From positions 8,122,001 to 8,186,000 of the forward strand of contig NZ_CP107799.1 of NCBI RefSeq assembly GCF_041431135.1: 64,000 nucleotides of DNA, given 5' to 3'. Shown here in pieces: positions 23,736 to 32,760 of this stretch. The notes beneath the pieces were generated by a model. The model was not told where the DNA came from and did not search any database. It saw nothing but the letters and a program-made list of their open reading frames with translations. Each line of letters starts with the position of its first letter. Positions within the stretch are counted from its first letter, which is position 1. Source of the DNA: Streptomyces sp. NBC_00554. GTDB taxonomy: Bacteria > Actinomycetota > Actinomycetes > Streptomycetales > Streptomycetaceae. The position numbers and the translations under genes were made by a program.

Positions 23736-25391
23736 ATGGCCTACGACGCAGATGTGATCGTGATCGGAGCGGGCCTCGCGGGGCTCGCAGCGACCGCGGA
23801 GCTCGTGGACGCCGGGCGCAAGGTGATCCTCCTCGACCAGGAGCCCGAGCAGTCGATCGGTGGCCAGGCGCACTGGTCCTTCGGCGGGCTCTTCTTCGTG
23901 AACTCGCCCGAGCAGCGCCGCCTGCGGATCAAGGACAGCCATGCGCTGGCCCTCCAGGACTGGATGGGAACGGCCGGTTTCGACCGTGCCGAGGACCACT
24001 GGCCGCGTCAGTGGGCCGAGGCCTACGTCGACTTCGCGGCCGGCGAGAAGCGCTCCTGGCTGCACCAGCAGGGCGTCCGCTTCTTCCCCGTGGTGGGCTG
24101 GGCCGAGCGCGGCGGGTACGACGCCAACGGGCACGGGAACTCGGTGCCCCGCTTCCACATCACCTGGGGGACGGGCCCCGGCCTGGTCGCGCCCTTCGAG
24201 CGGCGCGTGCGGGCCGGCGTCGCCCGCGGCCTCGTCCAGCTGAAGTTCCGCCACCGCGTCACCGGTCTGTCCCGCAGCGCGGGCTCCGTCGACACCGTCA
24301 CCGGCGAGATCCTGGAGCCGTCCGGCATCGAGCGCGGCCAGGCGAGCAGCCGCACGGTCAGCGGCGCCTTCGAGCTCAAGGCCCAGGCGGTGATCGTCAC
24401 CTCCGGAGGTATCGGCGGCAACCACGACCTCGTGCGCGCCAACTGGCCCGAGCGGCTCGGCAACCCGCCGGAGCGGATGATCGCCGGTGTGCCCGCGCAC
24501 GTCGACGGCAAGATGCTCGCGATCGCCGAGGAGACGGGCGCCCGCCTCATCAACCGCGACCGCATGTGGCACTACACCGAGGGCATCCAGAACTGGAACC
24601 CGATCTGGGAGAACCACGGCATCCGCATCCTGCCCGGCCCGTCCTCGCTCTGGCTCGACGCCCGCGGCAAGCGGCTGCCGGTGCCGCTCTTCCCCGGCTT
24701 CGACACGCTCGGCACCCTCGAACACATCATGAAGACCGGGTACGACTACACCTGGTTCGTGCTCGACCAGAAGATCATCGGCAAGGAGTTCGCGCTCTCG
24801 GGCTCGGAGCAGAACCCCGACCTCACCGGCAAGTCCATCAAGGACGTCATCGGGCGGGCGCGCGCCGATGTGCCCGGTCCGGTCAAGGCGTTCATGGACA
24901 ACGGCGTGGACTTCGTCGTCGAGAAGGACCTGGGCGCGCTCGTGCGCGGCATGAACGCGATCACCAAGGAGTCGCTCATCGACGAGGCCGCGCTGCGCCA
25001 CGAGATCGTCTCGCGCGACCGGGAGATCGCGAACCCCTTCACCAAGGACCTCCAGGTGATGTCGATCCGCGGCGCCCGCAACTACCTCGGCGACAAGCTG
25101 ATCCGTACGGCGACCCCGCACCGCATCCTCGACCCCAAGGCCGGCCCGCTGATCGCCGTCCGCCTCAACATCCTCACCCGCAAGACCCTCGGCGGCCTGG
25201 AGACCGACCTCTCCTCGCGGGTGCTGACCGAGGGCGGGGACCCGTTGGAGGGTGTGTACGCGGCGGGGGAGGCCGCAGGGTTCGGCGGCGGCGGAGTCCA
25301 TGGCTACCGCTCCCTCGAGGGCACGTTCCTCGGCGGCTGCCTGTTCTCCGGGCGCGCGGCGGGCAGGGCGGCGGCCAAGGCGGTGAACTGA
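23736..25391 (+). CDS. FAD-binding dehydrogenase, KstD/fumarate-reductase type
   Basis: The protein has 551 residues. The N-terminal FAD motif is VIVIGAGLAGLAATAELVDAGRKVILLD with the acidic end that binds ribose. GGQAHWSFGGLFF and VIVTSGGIGGNHDLVR are further cofactor contacts. The C-terminal GEAAGFGGGGVHGYRSLEGTFLGGCLFSGRAAG closes the flavin domain. This is the FAD_binding_2 type seen in ketosteroid dehydrogenases and flavocytochrome reductases, so it should insert or remove a C-C double bond next to a carbonyl. Substrate not evident. ATG 23736 has GAGAGGACGG ahead. Confidence 0.88.
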   Translation: MAYDADVIVIGAGLAGLAATAELVDAGRKVILLDQEPEQSIGGQAHWSFGGLFFVNSPEQRRLRIKDSHALALQDWMGTAGFDRAEDHWPRQWAEAYVDFAAGEKRSWLHQQGVRFFPVVGWAERGGYDANGHGNSVPRFHITWGTGPGLVAPFERRVRAGVARGLVQLKFRHRVTGLSRSAGSVDTVTGEILEPSGIERGQASSRTVSGAFELKAQAVIVTSGGIGGNHDLVRANWPERLGNPPERMIAGVPAHVDGKMLAIAEETGARLINRDRMWHYTEGIQNWNPIWENHGIRILPGPSSLWLDARGKRLPVPLFPGFDTLGTLEHIMKTGYDYTWFVLDQKIIGKEFALSGSEQNPDLTGKSIKDVIGRARADVPGPVKAFMDNGVDFVVEKDLGALVRGMNAITKESLIDEAALRHEIVSRDREIANPFTKDLQVMSIRGARNYLGDKLIRTATPHRILDPKAGPLIAVRLNILTRKTLGGLETDLSSRVLTEGGDPLEGVYAAGEAAGFGGGGVHGYRSLEGTFLGGCLFSGRAAGRAAAKAVN

Positions 25392-25564
25392 CCTGACCCC
25401 GGCCCGTGCGGTGGACGGGAGCGGGCCGTGGGATCAACACCCCGGCCCGCAAGGGCGGTTGAAACGTGTACTGAGTCCAGCGGCACTTGACGGGAACCTG
25501 TGGCTCCGGCTTTGCTGTGCGTGATCAGTCCCTGACAAACCGCGCCCAGTGAGGAAACGCCGCG

Positions 25565-26515
25565 GTGTCGCCACCCCCGCCACCCCTCGGCCGCGGTCGC
25601 AAGCGCGCGGCTCAGGCCTTCGACGCCGCGCTCGACGACGCCGAACTCGTTGCCGCGCGCGCCTCGTTGAACCAGGGGCGGTGGACAGCGGTCCGCGCGC
25701 TGCTCGCCGGGACCGGCGACGACTGGGACCGCCGGGGCCATCGCGTCACCGTTCTCGCGCAGGAGCCCGCCGCCCTCGCCTGGGCCCGCGACTGGCAGCT
25801 CGCCGAACCCGAGTCCGGCGACGCGGCCGTGCTTTTCGGCTGTGCCACCGTGCAGCAGGCACTGAAGGGGAAGGAGCGCCCGGAGCGCGCCCGCGAGGCC
25901 TGCCACACGGCCGCGGCACTGGTGCCCGCCGATCCCACGCCCTGGCTCGGCCTGCTCCTGCTTGAGCGCTCCCTCGGCGGCGAGGAGGACGTGGTCCGGC
26001 TCTTCGACGAGGTGCGCCACCGCTACGCCGATCACCACCACGCCCACCACCTGATGGTCGCGCGGCTCGCCGAGCGCGGCGCCAAGTCGGGCCAGGACCC
26101 GCTGCACGAGGTGTACGACTTCGCCAACTGGGCGGCCGAACAGGCCCCCGCCGACTCGCCGTTGGCCATCCTCCCGGTCGTCGCGCACGCCGAGCGCTAC
26201 CGCGTGCTGGCCAAAGCCGGCATCGAGTCCACCGACCCCGTCGCCTCGGAGCACTGGCTCGGACGCCGGGCCCGCCAGGTCATGAAGGCCGCCTTCGACT
26301 GGTGGCTGGAGTGGGAGCGCGACGACCACCCGCGCCGCCATGTCGACCTCAACTTCCTTGCCCACGCCAAGTTCTGCGAGGGCCGGGCAGCCGAGGCCGC
26401 CGCCCTGTTCCACCGCATCGGCGAGCACGCCACCCCGGCGCCCTGGTCGTACCCGGACCGAGATCCCTACCTTGCCTTCCGCGCCGCACGCGACAGCGCG
26501 CTCGGCGCGGTCTGA
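25565..26515 (+). CDS. Conserved helical (TPR-like) protein of unknown function
   Basis: The product has 316 residues, is cytosolic and almost all alpha-helical, with repeating Ala, Leu and Trp patterns (VLAQEPAALAWARDWQLAEP, CHTAAALVPADPTPWLGLLLLERSL, HAKFCEGRAAEAAALFHRIGEH) that resemble tetratricopeptide-type pairs. GTG 25565 is preceded by GAGGAAACGCCGCG. It sits 52 bases upstream of the APC permease gene and is probably co-transcribed with it. I know similar streptomycete proteins only as hypotheticals. A protein-binding or scaffold role is inference from the fold. Confidence 0.7.
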   Translation: MSPPPPPLGRGRKRAAQAFDAALDDAELVAARASLNQGRWTAVRALLAGTGDDWDRRGHRVTVLAQEPAALAWARDWQLAEPESGDAAVLFGCATVQQALKGKERPERAREACHTAAALVPADPTPWLGLLLLERSLGGEEDVVRLFDEVRHRYADHHHAHHLMVARLAERGAKSGQDPLHEVYDFANWAAEQAPADSPLAILPVVAHAERYRVLAKAGIESTDPVASEHWLGRRARQVMKAAFDWWLEWERDDHPRRHVDLNFLAHAKFCEGRAAEAAALFHRIGEHATPAPWSYPDRDPYLAFRAARDSALGAV

Positions 26516-26567
26516 ACGCCACCCCCCGAAAACCGGACATCCGAACATCCGAAAGGACAACCCCGCG

Positions 26568-28151
26568 ATGACGACGGGCAGTTCGAGTACGTCGAGTACG
26601 TCGAGCACATCGAGTACGGCCGGCACGGGCGGACCGGCCACCGCCGAGGCCGGCATCAGCACCTTCAAGGGCCAGGACCGCGCACTGCGCGCCGACCGGC
26701 TCGGCACGGGAGGACTGCTGCTGTCCGTCCTCGCGGCGACCGCACCGCTCATGGTGGTCGCGGGTGTCATGCCCACCACATTCGCGGTGATGGGCATCGT
26801 CGGGCAGCCGCTGCTCTTCGTCATCCTCGGTGTGGTCCTGGTGCTCTTCAGCGTCGGGTACGCCGAGATGAGCCGCCACGTCCACAACGCGGGCGCCTTC
26901 TACGCGTACATCTCGCGCGGCCTCGGCGGTACCGCGGGGGCGGCCGCGGCGCTGGTCGCGCTGGTCGCCTACAACGCCCTGCAGGTCGGCATCTACGGCA
27001 TCTTCGGCTTCGAGGTCTCCGGGCTGTTCGCCACCTACCTCGAACTCGAAATCGCCTGGTGGATACCGGCGTTGGTGGCGGCGCTCCTGGTCGGCGCGCT
27101 CGGCTGGCTGAAGATCGACGTCAACGCGCGCCTGCTGGGCGTACTGCTGATCGTGGAGGTGGCCCTCGTCGTCGTCTTCGACCTCGCCGCCGTCGCCGAC
27201 CCGGCGAAGGAGGGCCTGTCGCTGCACGCCTTCAACCCGGACACCCTCACCGGCGCCGGGGTCGGCACCGCGCTCTGCTTCTGCATCGCGGCCTTCCTCG
27301 GCTTCGAACAGGCCCCCGTGTACGCCGAGGAGACCAGCAAGCCGCACATCCTGGTGCCGCGCGTGATGTTCTTCGCGGTCGGCGGAGTGGCCGTCTTCTT
27401 CGCGCTCAGCAGCTGGGCGTTCACCATCGCGGCGGGCCCCTCCGGGATCGTCGGCGCGTCCCAGGAACAGGGGCCAGGCCTGCTGTTCTCCCTCACCGAG
27501 TCGCGGCTCGGCGGCACCTTCACGGACGTACTGCACGTCCTGTTCGTGACCGGCATGTTCGCGGCCATGCTCAGCTTCCACAACGTCGTCGCGCGGTACA
27601 CCTTCGCCATGGGCCGGGAGGGACTGCTGCCGTCCGCCTTCGGCCGGACCACGGGCACCAGCGGCGCCCCCGGCACCGGCTCGCTGCTCCAGACCGCCGT
27701 GTCCCTGGTCGTCGTGATCGGCTTCGCCATCGCCGACGACAAGCCGACCGGTGACCCGACCGCGCCCGTGCTGCAGCTGTTCACCTGGGGCGGCAACATC
27801 GGCGCGCTCGGCGTGATCCTGCTGATGGCGGCAGCCTCGCTGTCCGTCATCGTCTTCTTCGCCCGCCGGGGCTCCGCGCGGGCCCAGGCCTGGCGCCTCG
27901 CCACGGCGGCGGTCGCGGGCACCGCCCTGCTCATCATCGCGGTCTACACGGTCAAGGACTTCGACGTCCTGGTCGGGGCGGGCCCGGGCTCCTCGCTGAG
28001 CTGGCTGCTGCCGTCCATCGTCGGAGCGGCGCTGGTCGCCGGCCTGGTCCAGGGCCTGGTGCTGCGCTCCCGCAAGCCCGAGGCACACGCCCGGATCGGT
28101 CTCGGCAACGAGGCGTTCCAACTGGACAAGGCGGCGGAATCCGCTTCCTGA
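26568..28151 (+). CDS. APC-superfamily amino acid permease
   Basis: The permease has 527 residues with about 12 membrane helices. SFHNVVARYTFAMGREGLLPSAF is the conserved loop of the APC family, and GFEQAPVYAEETSKPH fits helix 6 and its following loop. It imports or exchanges an amino acid or amine across the cytoplasmic membrane. The first 20 residues are a Ser/Thr tract made by a 9-base unit (TCGAGTACG) repeated with small changes. GAAAGGACAACCCCGCG precedes ATG 26568. A strong terminator follows at 28201. Confidence 0.88.
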   Translation: MTTGSSSTSSTSSTSSTAGTGGPATAEAGISTFKGQDRALRADRLGTGGLLLSVLAATAPLMVVAGVMPTTFAVMGIVGQPLLFVILGVVLVLFSVGYAEMSRHVHNAGAFYAYISRGLGGTAGAAAALVALVAYNALQVGIYGIFGFEVSGLFATYLELEIAWWIPALVAALLVGALGWLKIDVNARLLGVLLIVEVALVVVFDLAAVADPAKEGLSLHAFNPDTLTGAGVGTALCFCIAAFLGFEQAPVYAEETSKPHILVPRVMFFAVGGVAVFFALSSWAFTIAAGPSGIVGASQEQGPGLLFSLTESRLGGTFTDVLHVLFVTGMFAAMLSFHNVVARYTFAMGREGLLPSAFGRTTGTSGAPGTGSLLQTAVSLVVVIGFAIADDKPTGDPTAPVLQLFTWGGNIGALGVILLMAAASLSVIVFFARRGSARAQAWRLATAAVAGTALLIIAVYTVKDFDVLVGAGPGSSLSWLLPSIVGAALVAGLVQGLVLRSRKPEAHARIGLGNEAFQLDKAAESAS

Positions 28152-28200
28152 ACGGCGCGCTTCCTCAACGGTGAGTAATAAGTGGTTACGGAATTCTGAC

Positions 28201-28242
28201 GAGCACCCGCCGCCCCTGGCCCTTTGGGGGTCGCGGGTGCTC
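28201..28242 (+). terminator. Hairpin terminator after the APC permease gene
   Basis: GAGCACCCGC (28201-28210) pairs with GCGGGTGCTC (28233-28242). The interior adds a partial CGCCCC/GGGGG pairing. It lies 50 bases after the permease stop and just before the oxidoreductase start. Confidence 0.7.
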
Positions 28243-28252
28243 GAATCAATAG

Positions 28253-29026
28253 GTGAACTCTGAACATCCCGACGAGCGGGAGCCGGAACGACCGCGAGCC
28301 CGGGAACCGGAACACCCCGAGGAGCGCGGAGCGCCGGTCGGCCGTCGGGTGTTCCTCGGCACACTCGGACTCGGCGCGCTCGGCGTGCTGGCCGCCCCCA
28401 CCCTCCAGCGCGGCCTCGAGTCCTTCCTCGCCGGCGCGTCCGACAAGGACCCCACCGGCCTGACGGGCCTGCTCCCCAACGGCGGCGGCTTCCGCTACTA
28501 CTCGGTGGCGTCGTCCGTCCCGCACAAGGACGCGACGGACTACCGCCTCACCGTCGACGGCCTGGTCGACCACCCCGCCTCGTACACCCTCGCCGAACTG
28601 AAGGCCCTGCCGCAGACCCGGCTCGTGCACGACGTCCAGTGCGTCACGGGCTGGCGGGTGCCGGGCACCCCCTTCGAGGGGGTCCGCCTGTCCGACCTCC
28701 TGGACGCCGCGGGAGTGCGCTCCACGGCCGGGGCGATCCGCTTCACCTGCTTCGACGGCATGTACACGGAGAGCCTCACCCTCGAGCAGGCCCGGCGCCC
28801 CGACGTCCTGGTCGCCCACCGCATGCAGGACAAGGCCCTCGGCCACAGCCACGGCGGCCCCGTCCGCCTCTACGTCGCCCCCATGTACTTCTACAAGTCC
28901 GCCAAGTGGCTCTCCGGCATCACCGTCACCGAGGACGTCCGTCCGGGCTACTGGGAGGAACGGGGCTACGACGTGGACGCCTGGGTCGGCCGCTCGAACG
29001 GACGCGACGATGAACCTACGAGTTGA
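28253..29026 (+). CDS. Molybdopterin-dependent oxidoreductase (YedY/MsrP-like)
   Basis: The protein has 257 residues. A charged N-terminus leads to GRRVFLGTLGLGALGVLAAP, a twin-arginine-like signal or anchor. The body has YRLTVDGLVDHPASYTL and HDVQCVTGW, where C130 is the likely molybdenum ligand, then VRLSDLLDAAGV and HGGPVRLYVAPMYFYKSAKWL. These are standard for the sulfite-oxidase fold catalytic domain. Probable role: extracytoplasmic reduction or oxidation, such as methionine sulfoxide repair. GTG 28253 is in frame with the next start. It overlaps the cytochrome b gene by 17 bases, so the pair forms one complex. Confidence 0.88.
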   Translation: MNSEHPDEREPERPRAREPEHPEERGAPVGRRVFLGTLGLGALGVLAAPTLQRGLESFLAGASDKDPTGLTGLLPNGGGFRYYSVASSVPHKDATDYRLTVDGLVDHPASYTLAELKALPQTRLVHDVQCVTGWRVPGTPFEGVRLSDLLDAAGVRSTAGAIRFTCFDGMYTESLTLEQARRPDVLVAHRMQDKALGHSHGGPVRLYVAPMYFYKSAKWLSGITVTEDVRPGYWEERGYDVDAWVGRSNGRDDEPTS

Positions 29027-29636
29027 CGACGCCCCGGCCCTCGCCTCCCGCGTACGGCGCTTCAGCCGCGCGGAGAGGTGGGTGCACCGGGTGACGGCCC
29101 TGCTCATGGGCGTGTGCGTGGTGACCGCGGCGTGCCTGTACGTTCCCCAGCTCGCCGAGCTGGTCGGGCGCCGCGAACTGGTGGTCCGCATCCACGAGTG
29201 GGCGGGACTCGCCCTGCCCGTGCCCGTCCTGGCAGGTCTCGCCTCCCGCGCCTTCCGCTCCGACCTGGGCCGGCTGAACCGCTTCGGCCCGCACGACCGC
29301 GTCTGGCTGCGCTCCGCTCTGCGCCGCGACAAGCGGCACTCGGCCCGGCCCGCGGGCAAGTTCAACGCGGGCCAGAAGGTCTACGCGTCGTGGATCGCCG
29401 GGGCTTCGCTGGTGATGCTGGGCACGGGTCTGATCATGTGGTTCACCCACCTCACTCCCTTGATGTGGCGCACGAGCGCGACGTTCGTCCACGACTGGCT
29501 CGCCCTGACGATCGGCATCGTCCTGGCCGGTCACATCGGCATGGCGCTCGGCGATCCGGAGGCGCGACGGGGCCTGCGGACGGGCTCGGTGAGCCGCGAG
29601 TGGGCGGAGCGCGAGCACTCGTTGTGGCGCCGCTGA
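29010..29636 (+). CDS. Cytochrome b/b561-type membrane subunit
   Basis: The product has 208 residues and four hydrophobic helices. Histidines in WVHRV, IHEW, VHDWL and AGHIG are placed to bind two haems, as in the formate dehydrogenase and YedZ-like cytochrome b family. It would pass electrons from the quinol pool to the molybdopterin protein encoded just before. The overlapping start (ATG 29010 within the previous gene) indicates translational coupling. It ends 2 bases before the convergent gene. Confidence 0.87.
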   Translation: MNLRVDDAPALASRVRRFSRAERWVHRVTALLMGVCVVTAACLYVPQLAELVGRRELVVRIHEWAGLALPVPVLAGLASRAFRSDLGRLNRFGPHDRVWLRSALRRDKRHSARPAGKFNAGQKVYASWIAGASLVMLGTGLIMWFTHLTPLMWRTSATFVHDWLALTIGIVLAGHIGMALGDPEARRGLRTGSVSREWAEREHSLWRR

Positions 29637-29638
29637 CC

Positions 29639-30739
29639 TCATGGGGCCGGTGACGCCGAGCTGTTGCCGGTGGGTGCTTCCGGGCAGACGCTCGCGGGCG
29701 GGCCGGGGGACTCCTCCGGGTCAGGAGCCACGAGGGTGAAGGCGTTCTCCCTGGTCGCCGAGTCGCCGTACCGGACTGTCACGCTCACGGACTTCGGATA
29801 CCGCCCCGTGGCCAGGCTCGGGGCGGCGATGCAGACGACCGCCCGGTCGCCCGACCCCGACACGAGCACCTGGCCGGTCTCCAGAAGCTCGCCGTCGATG
29901 AGGACGGCGGCGTTGTCCCGCAGTTCCCCGTGGTCGAAATAGGTGTCGTGGACCTCGATCGTGACGGCGTCGCCCGGCCGTGCCTCGGTGCGGTCGACCA
30001 CGTTCACCGCCGCGATCCCGAAGTCGCAGGCATCCTTGCCGGGCGGCGAACTCGGCAACGGCACTGTGGCCGACGGGTGTTGTCGGTGGAATTCCAGGAT
30101 CCCGCCGAGTACGGCGTACGCGGCACGCTCCTTGCAGGTGCTGAGCCCACCCGCGGCGGCGGCGTGGTCCGAGGCCGCCGTGGCCCAGCTGCCGCCCTGA
30201 CCCTGGACGGCGGCGCAGGCGTTGGCCAGGCCGTGGAGCACCTGCCAGCCGGCCTCCGCCGAGATGCTCCGCAGGGTGTCCCGGCAGTCGGAGGGGGTCA
30301 TGCGGAGGGTGTCGTAGACGCTCTCGGGGTCGGGGGCGTTCCCGGCGTTGGGTGAGCTCGGGCCCGGCGGGAGCCAGGCGGGGGCGTCGATACGGACGCC
30401 ACCGACGGGATTGCCAGGAGTACTGGGAGCGCTGGGGGTGGCGGGGCTGCTTCCTGAGCCGCTGCCCCCACCGGATCCACCCGAATCAGTGGATCCACCC
30501 GGTCCGTCCGATCCGCCCGACCCGCTCATCGTGCCGTTGTCGGGCGGCTGCCCGGTGGGCGTCCCGGCGGCCGTCCCCCCGTCCGTTCCTCCACTCGCTG
30601 CCCCGCCCGAGACGCTCGTTCCGCCCCCGGAGGAGTCGTCCCGCCCGCCTCCGTGGTCTTCGCAGGCGAGCGCCGTCGTGATCGCCAGGGTGCCCGCCAG
30701 GCACACCCCCGCTATGCGCACTCCGAGCGAAGCCCCCAT
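29639..30739 (-). CDS. Secreted or lipid-anchored protein with Gly/Ser linker
   Basis: The protein has 366 residues. VRIAGVCLAGTLAITTALACED is a signal peptide; ALAC is a weak lipobox, so lipid anchoring is possible but not certain. About 85 residues of Gly/Ser/Pro linker follow. A helical Cys-containing domain comes next (SDCRDTLRSISAEAGWQVLHGLANACAAV, LSTCKERAAYAVLGGILEF). It ends in an Ig-like segment (PGDAVTIEVHDTYFDHGELRDNA to VTVRYGDSATRENAF). ATG 30739 has GGGGGTGTC ahead. I cannot assign a function. Confidence 0.65.
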   Translation of the reverse strand: MGASLGVRIAGVCLAGTLAITTALACEDHGGGRDDSSGGGTSVSGGAASGGTDGGTAAGTPTGQPPDNGTMSGSGGSDGPGGSTDSGGSGGGSGSGSSPATPSAPSTPGNPVGGVRIDAPAWLPPGPSSPNAGNAPDPESVYDTLRMTPSDCRDTLRSISAEAGWQVLHGLANACAAVQGQGGSWATAASDHAAAAGGLSTCKERAAYAVLGGILEFHRQHPSATVPLPSSPPGKDACDFGIAAVNVVDRTEARPGDAVTIEVHDTYFDHGELRDNAAVLIDGELLETGQVLVSGSGDRAVVCIAAPSLATGRYPKSVSVTVRYGDSATRENAFTLVAPDPEESPGPPASVCPEAPTGNSSASPAP

Positions 30740-30885
30740 GACACCCCCGATGCCATCGCCCCTGGGCGTCAGCGAGCGGCCGGTGGCCGCGGGCGGCCCC
30801 AGGGACAGGTCTCCCATGATGGGACTGTCGCCGCCCGGCGGGAAGTCGATTCCGCCAGGCAGCGACAGCAGTGGTCAGAGGTTGC

Positions 30886-31911
30886 TCAGGAGGCGAAGTC
30901 GAGCAGCACCTTGCAGGACCGGCCGCGGTCGGCGGCCAGTGCGAACGCCGATTCCGCCTCCCGAACCGGCACCACGGCACTGATCAGCCCGTCGAACGCC
31001 GGCTCGGCCGCGAGCAGCGTCAGCGCCTCGTCGAACTCGGTGTCGAAGCGGAACGCGCCCCGCAGTTCGATCTCCCGGCTGACGACCAGGTTGCCCGCGA
31101 AGGAGCTCAGCCCCGGCGGCAGCATGCCGAGCTGCACGACGACCCCGCCACGCCGTACGAGGCGGAGGCAGGTGTCCAGACCCGCGGCGACACCGGACGC
31201 CTCGATGGCGACGTCGACCTCCGACGGCCACCCGGGATCGCCGGGGTCGTCGGCCCGTACGACCGAGTCCGCGCCCGCCGAGGCGGCGTACGCCAGTGCC
31301 TCCGGCAGGAGATCGGTGGCCGTCACCCGCGCGGCGCCCGCGGCCTTCGCGGCGGCCACCACCAGGCAGCCGATGGGCCCGGCCCCCGTCACCAGCACAT
31401 GCCGCCCGGACACCGAGCCGGCCCGCCGTACCGCGTGCAGTGCGACGGACAAGGGCTCGGCGAGCGCCGCCCGCCGCAGCTCGAGTCCTGCGGGCAGTGC
31501 CCGCAACTGCTCGGCGGGCACGGTCACTTGGGCGGAGAACCCGCCCTGGATGTGCGGCATCCGCGCCGCGCTCCCCAGATACCGGGTGTCACGGCACACG
31601 TTCCGGCGCCCGTCGGCACACTCGGGACACACGCCGCACGGAGTCGCGGGGTGCACGGCAACAGCCGTACCCGGTAGGGGACCTGAGGCACCGTCACCGT
31701 ACGACAGCACCGTCCCCACGACCTCGTGCCCCAGCACCATCGGCTCCCGCAGCCGGAAGTCGCCGACCCCGCCGTGCCGCCAGTAGTGCAGGTCGGACCC
31801 GCACACCCCGCCGTACCGGACCGCGACCAGGGCCTGCCCGGGACCGGGGGAGGGCGCGGGCAACTCGTCGACCCGCAGGTCGTTCTCACCGTGGATCACA
31901 CAGCCGAGCAT
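30886..31911 (-). CDS. idnD: L-idonate 5-dehydrogenase-like zinc alcohol dehydrogenase
   Basis: The enzyme has 341 residues. GGVCGSDLHYWRHG and LGHEVVG give the catalytic zinc site, CGVCPECADGRRNVC the four-Cys structural zinc, and VTGAGPIGCLVV the NAD(P) motif. SDLHYW with the polyol-dehydrogenase layout and the position beside a gluconate 5-dehydrogenase-like SDR and a gluconate permease point to oxidation of L-idonate to 5-ketogluconate. GAAGGGAGCCCGACC precedes ATG 31911. It is last in the minus-strand gluconate operon. Sorbitol or threonine dehydrogenase activity cannot be excluded. Confidence 0.85.
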   Translation of the reverse strand: MLGCVIHGENDLRVDELPAPSPGPGQALVAVRYGGVCGSDLHYWRHGGVGDFRLREPMVLGHEVVGTVLSYGDGASGPLPGTAVAVHPATPCGVCPECADGRRNVCRDTRYLGSAARMPHIQGGFSAQVTVPAEQLRALPAGLELRRAALAEPLSVALHAVRRAGSVSGRHVLVTGAGPIGCLVVAAAKAAGAARVTATDLLPEALAYAASAGADSVVRADDPGDPGWPSEVDVAIEASGVAAGLDTCLRLVRRGGVVVQLGMLPPGLSSFAGNLVVSREIELRGAFRFDTEFDEALTLLAAEPAFDGLISAVVPVREAESAFALAADRGRSCKVLLDFAS

Positions 31912-31973
31912 GGTCGGGCTCCCTTCACCGCGCACTCGTCATGCCACGTCACAGCACACTCGCCATGCACGTC

Positions 31974-32732
31974 TCACAACACACTCGTCATGCCGCCGTC
32001 GACGTACAGCACCTGCCCGCTGACGAAGTCCGCCGCGGGAGAGGCGAGGAACAGCACCCCGCCGACCAGATCTTCCGTACGACCCCAGCGCCCGGCCGGC
32101 GTACGCCGCCGCACCCACGCACTGAACTCCTCGTCGGCCACGAGGGGTTGGGTCAGCTCGGTCTCGATGTAACCGGGCCCGAGCCCGTTCACCTGCACTC
32201 CGCGGGGACCCCAGTCCGCGCACATGCCCTTGGTGAGCATCTTCAGCGCTCCCTTGGTCGCCGCGTACGGGGCGATGCCCGGACGGACGACCTCGCTCTG
32301 CAGGGAGCAGATGTTGATGATCTTTCCGTGGCCGCGCTCGGTCATCCCGCGCGCGGCCTCACGCCCGACCAGAAACGCACTCGTCAGGTTCGTGTTCAGG
32401 ATCCGGTGCCAGTCGGCGTCCGTGAACTCCAGGAGCGGAGCCCGCAGTTGCATACCGGCGTTGTTGACGAGGATGTCGAGCGGACCCACCCGCTCCTCGA
32501 CGTCCGCTATTCCGGCGGCGACCGACGGACCGTCGGTGACGTCGAACGCCGCGGTGTGGATCTCACCGGGCAGCTCCGACGCGGCCTTGCTGAGCCGTTC
32601 GCCGTCCCGCCCGTTGAGCACCACCGTGCAGCCGGCCTCCGCAAGGCCCCGGGCCAGCGCGAACCCGATGCCGCGACTGGACCCCGTGACCAGCGCCGTA
32701 CGGCCACTGATGTCGAACAGAGGGTGACTCAT
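31974..32732 (-). CDS. idnO: Gluconate 5-dehydrogenase-like SDR
   Basis: This 252-residue short-chain dehydrogenase has ALVTGSSRGIGFALARGL at the N-terminus, NNAGM, and the catalytic PYAATKGAL with Ser about 12 residues before. ICSLQSEVVRPG is typical of gluconate 5-dehydrogenases (IdnO). It would interconvert 5-ketogluconate and gluconate, handing gluconate to gntK. It lies between the permease gene (28 bases upstream) and idnD (62 bases downstream), all on the minus strand. Confidence 0.86.
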   Translation of the reverse strand: MSHPLFDISGRTALVTGSSRGIGFALARGLAEAGCTVVLNGRDGERLSKAASELPGEIHTAAFDVTDGPSVAAGIADVEERVGPLDILVNNAGMQLRAPLLEFTDADWHRILNTNLTSAFLVGREAARGMTERGHGKIINICSLQSEVVRPGIAPYAATKGALKMLTKGMCADWGPRGVQVNGLGPGYIETELTQPLVADEEFSAWVRRRTPAGRWGRTEDLVGGVLFLASPAADFVSGQVLYVDGGMTSVL

Positions 32733-32760
32733 ACCCGTACCCCTAGATCACTTAGTTCAC

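Noticed and set aside
25400..25428. Terminator after the KstD-like gene
   Set aside because: CGGCCCG/CGGGCCG is only 7 bp with a 15-base loop and no T-run; too weak to list as a feature.
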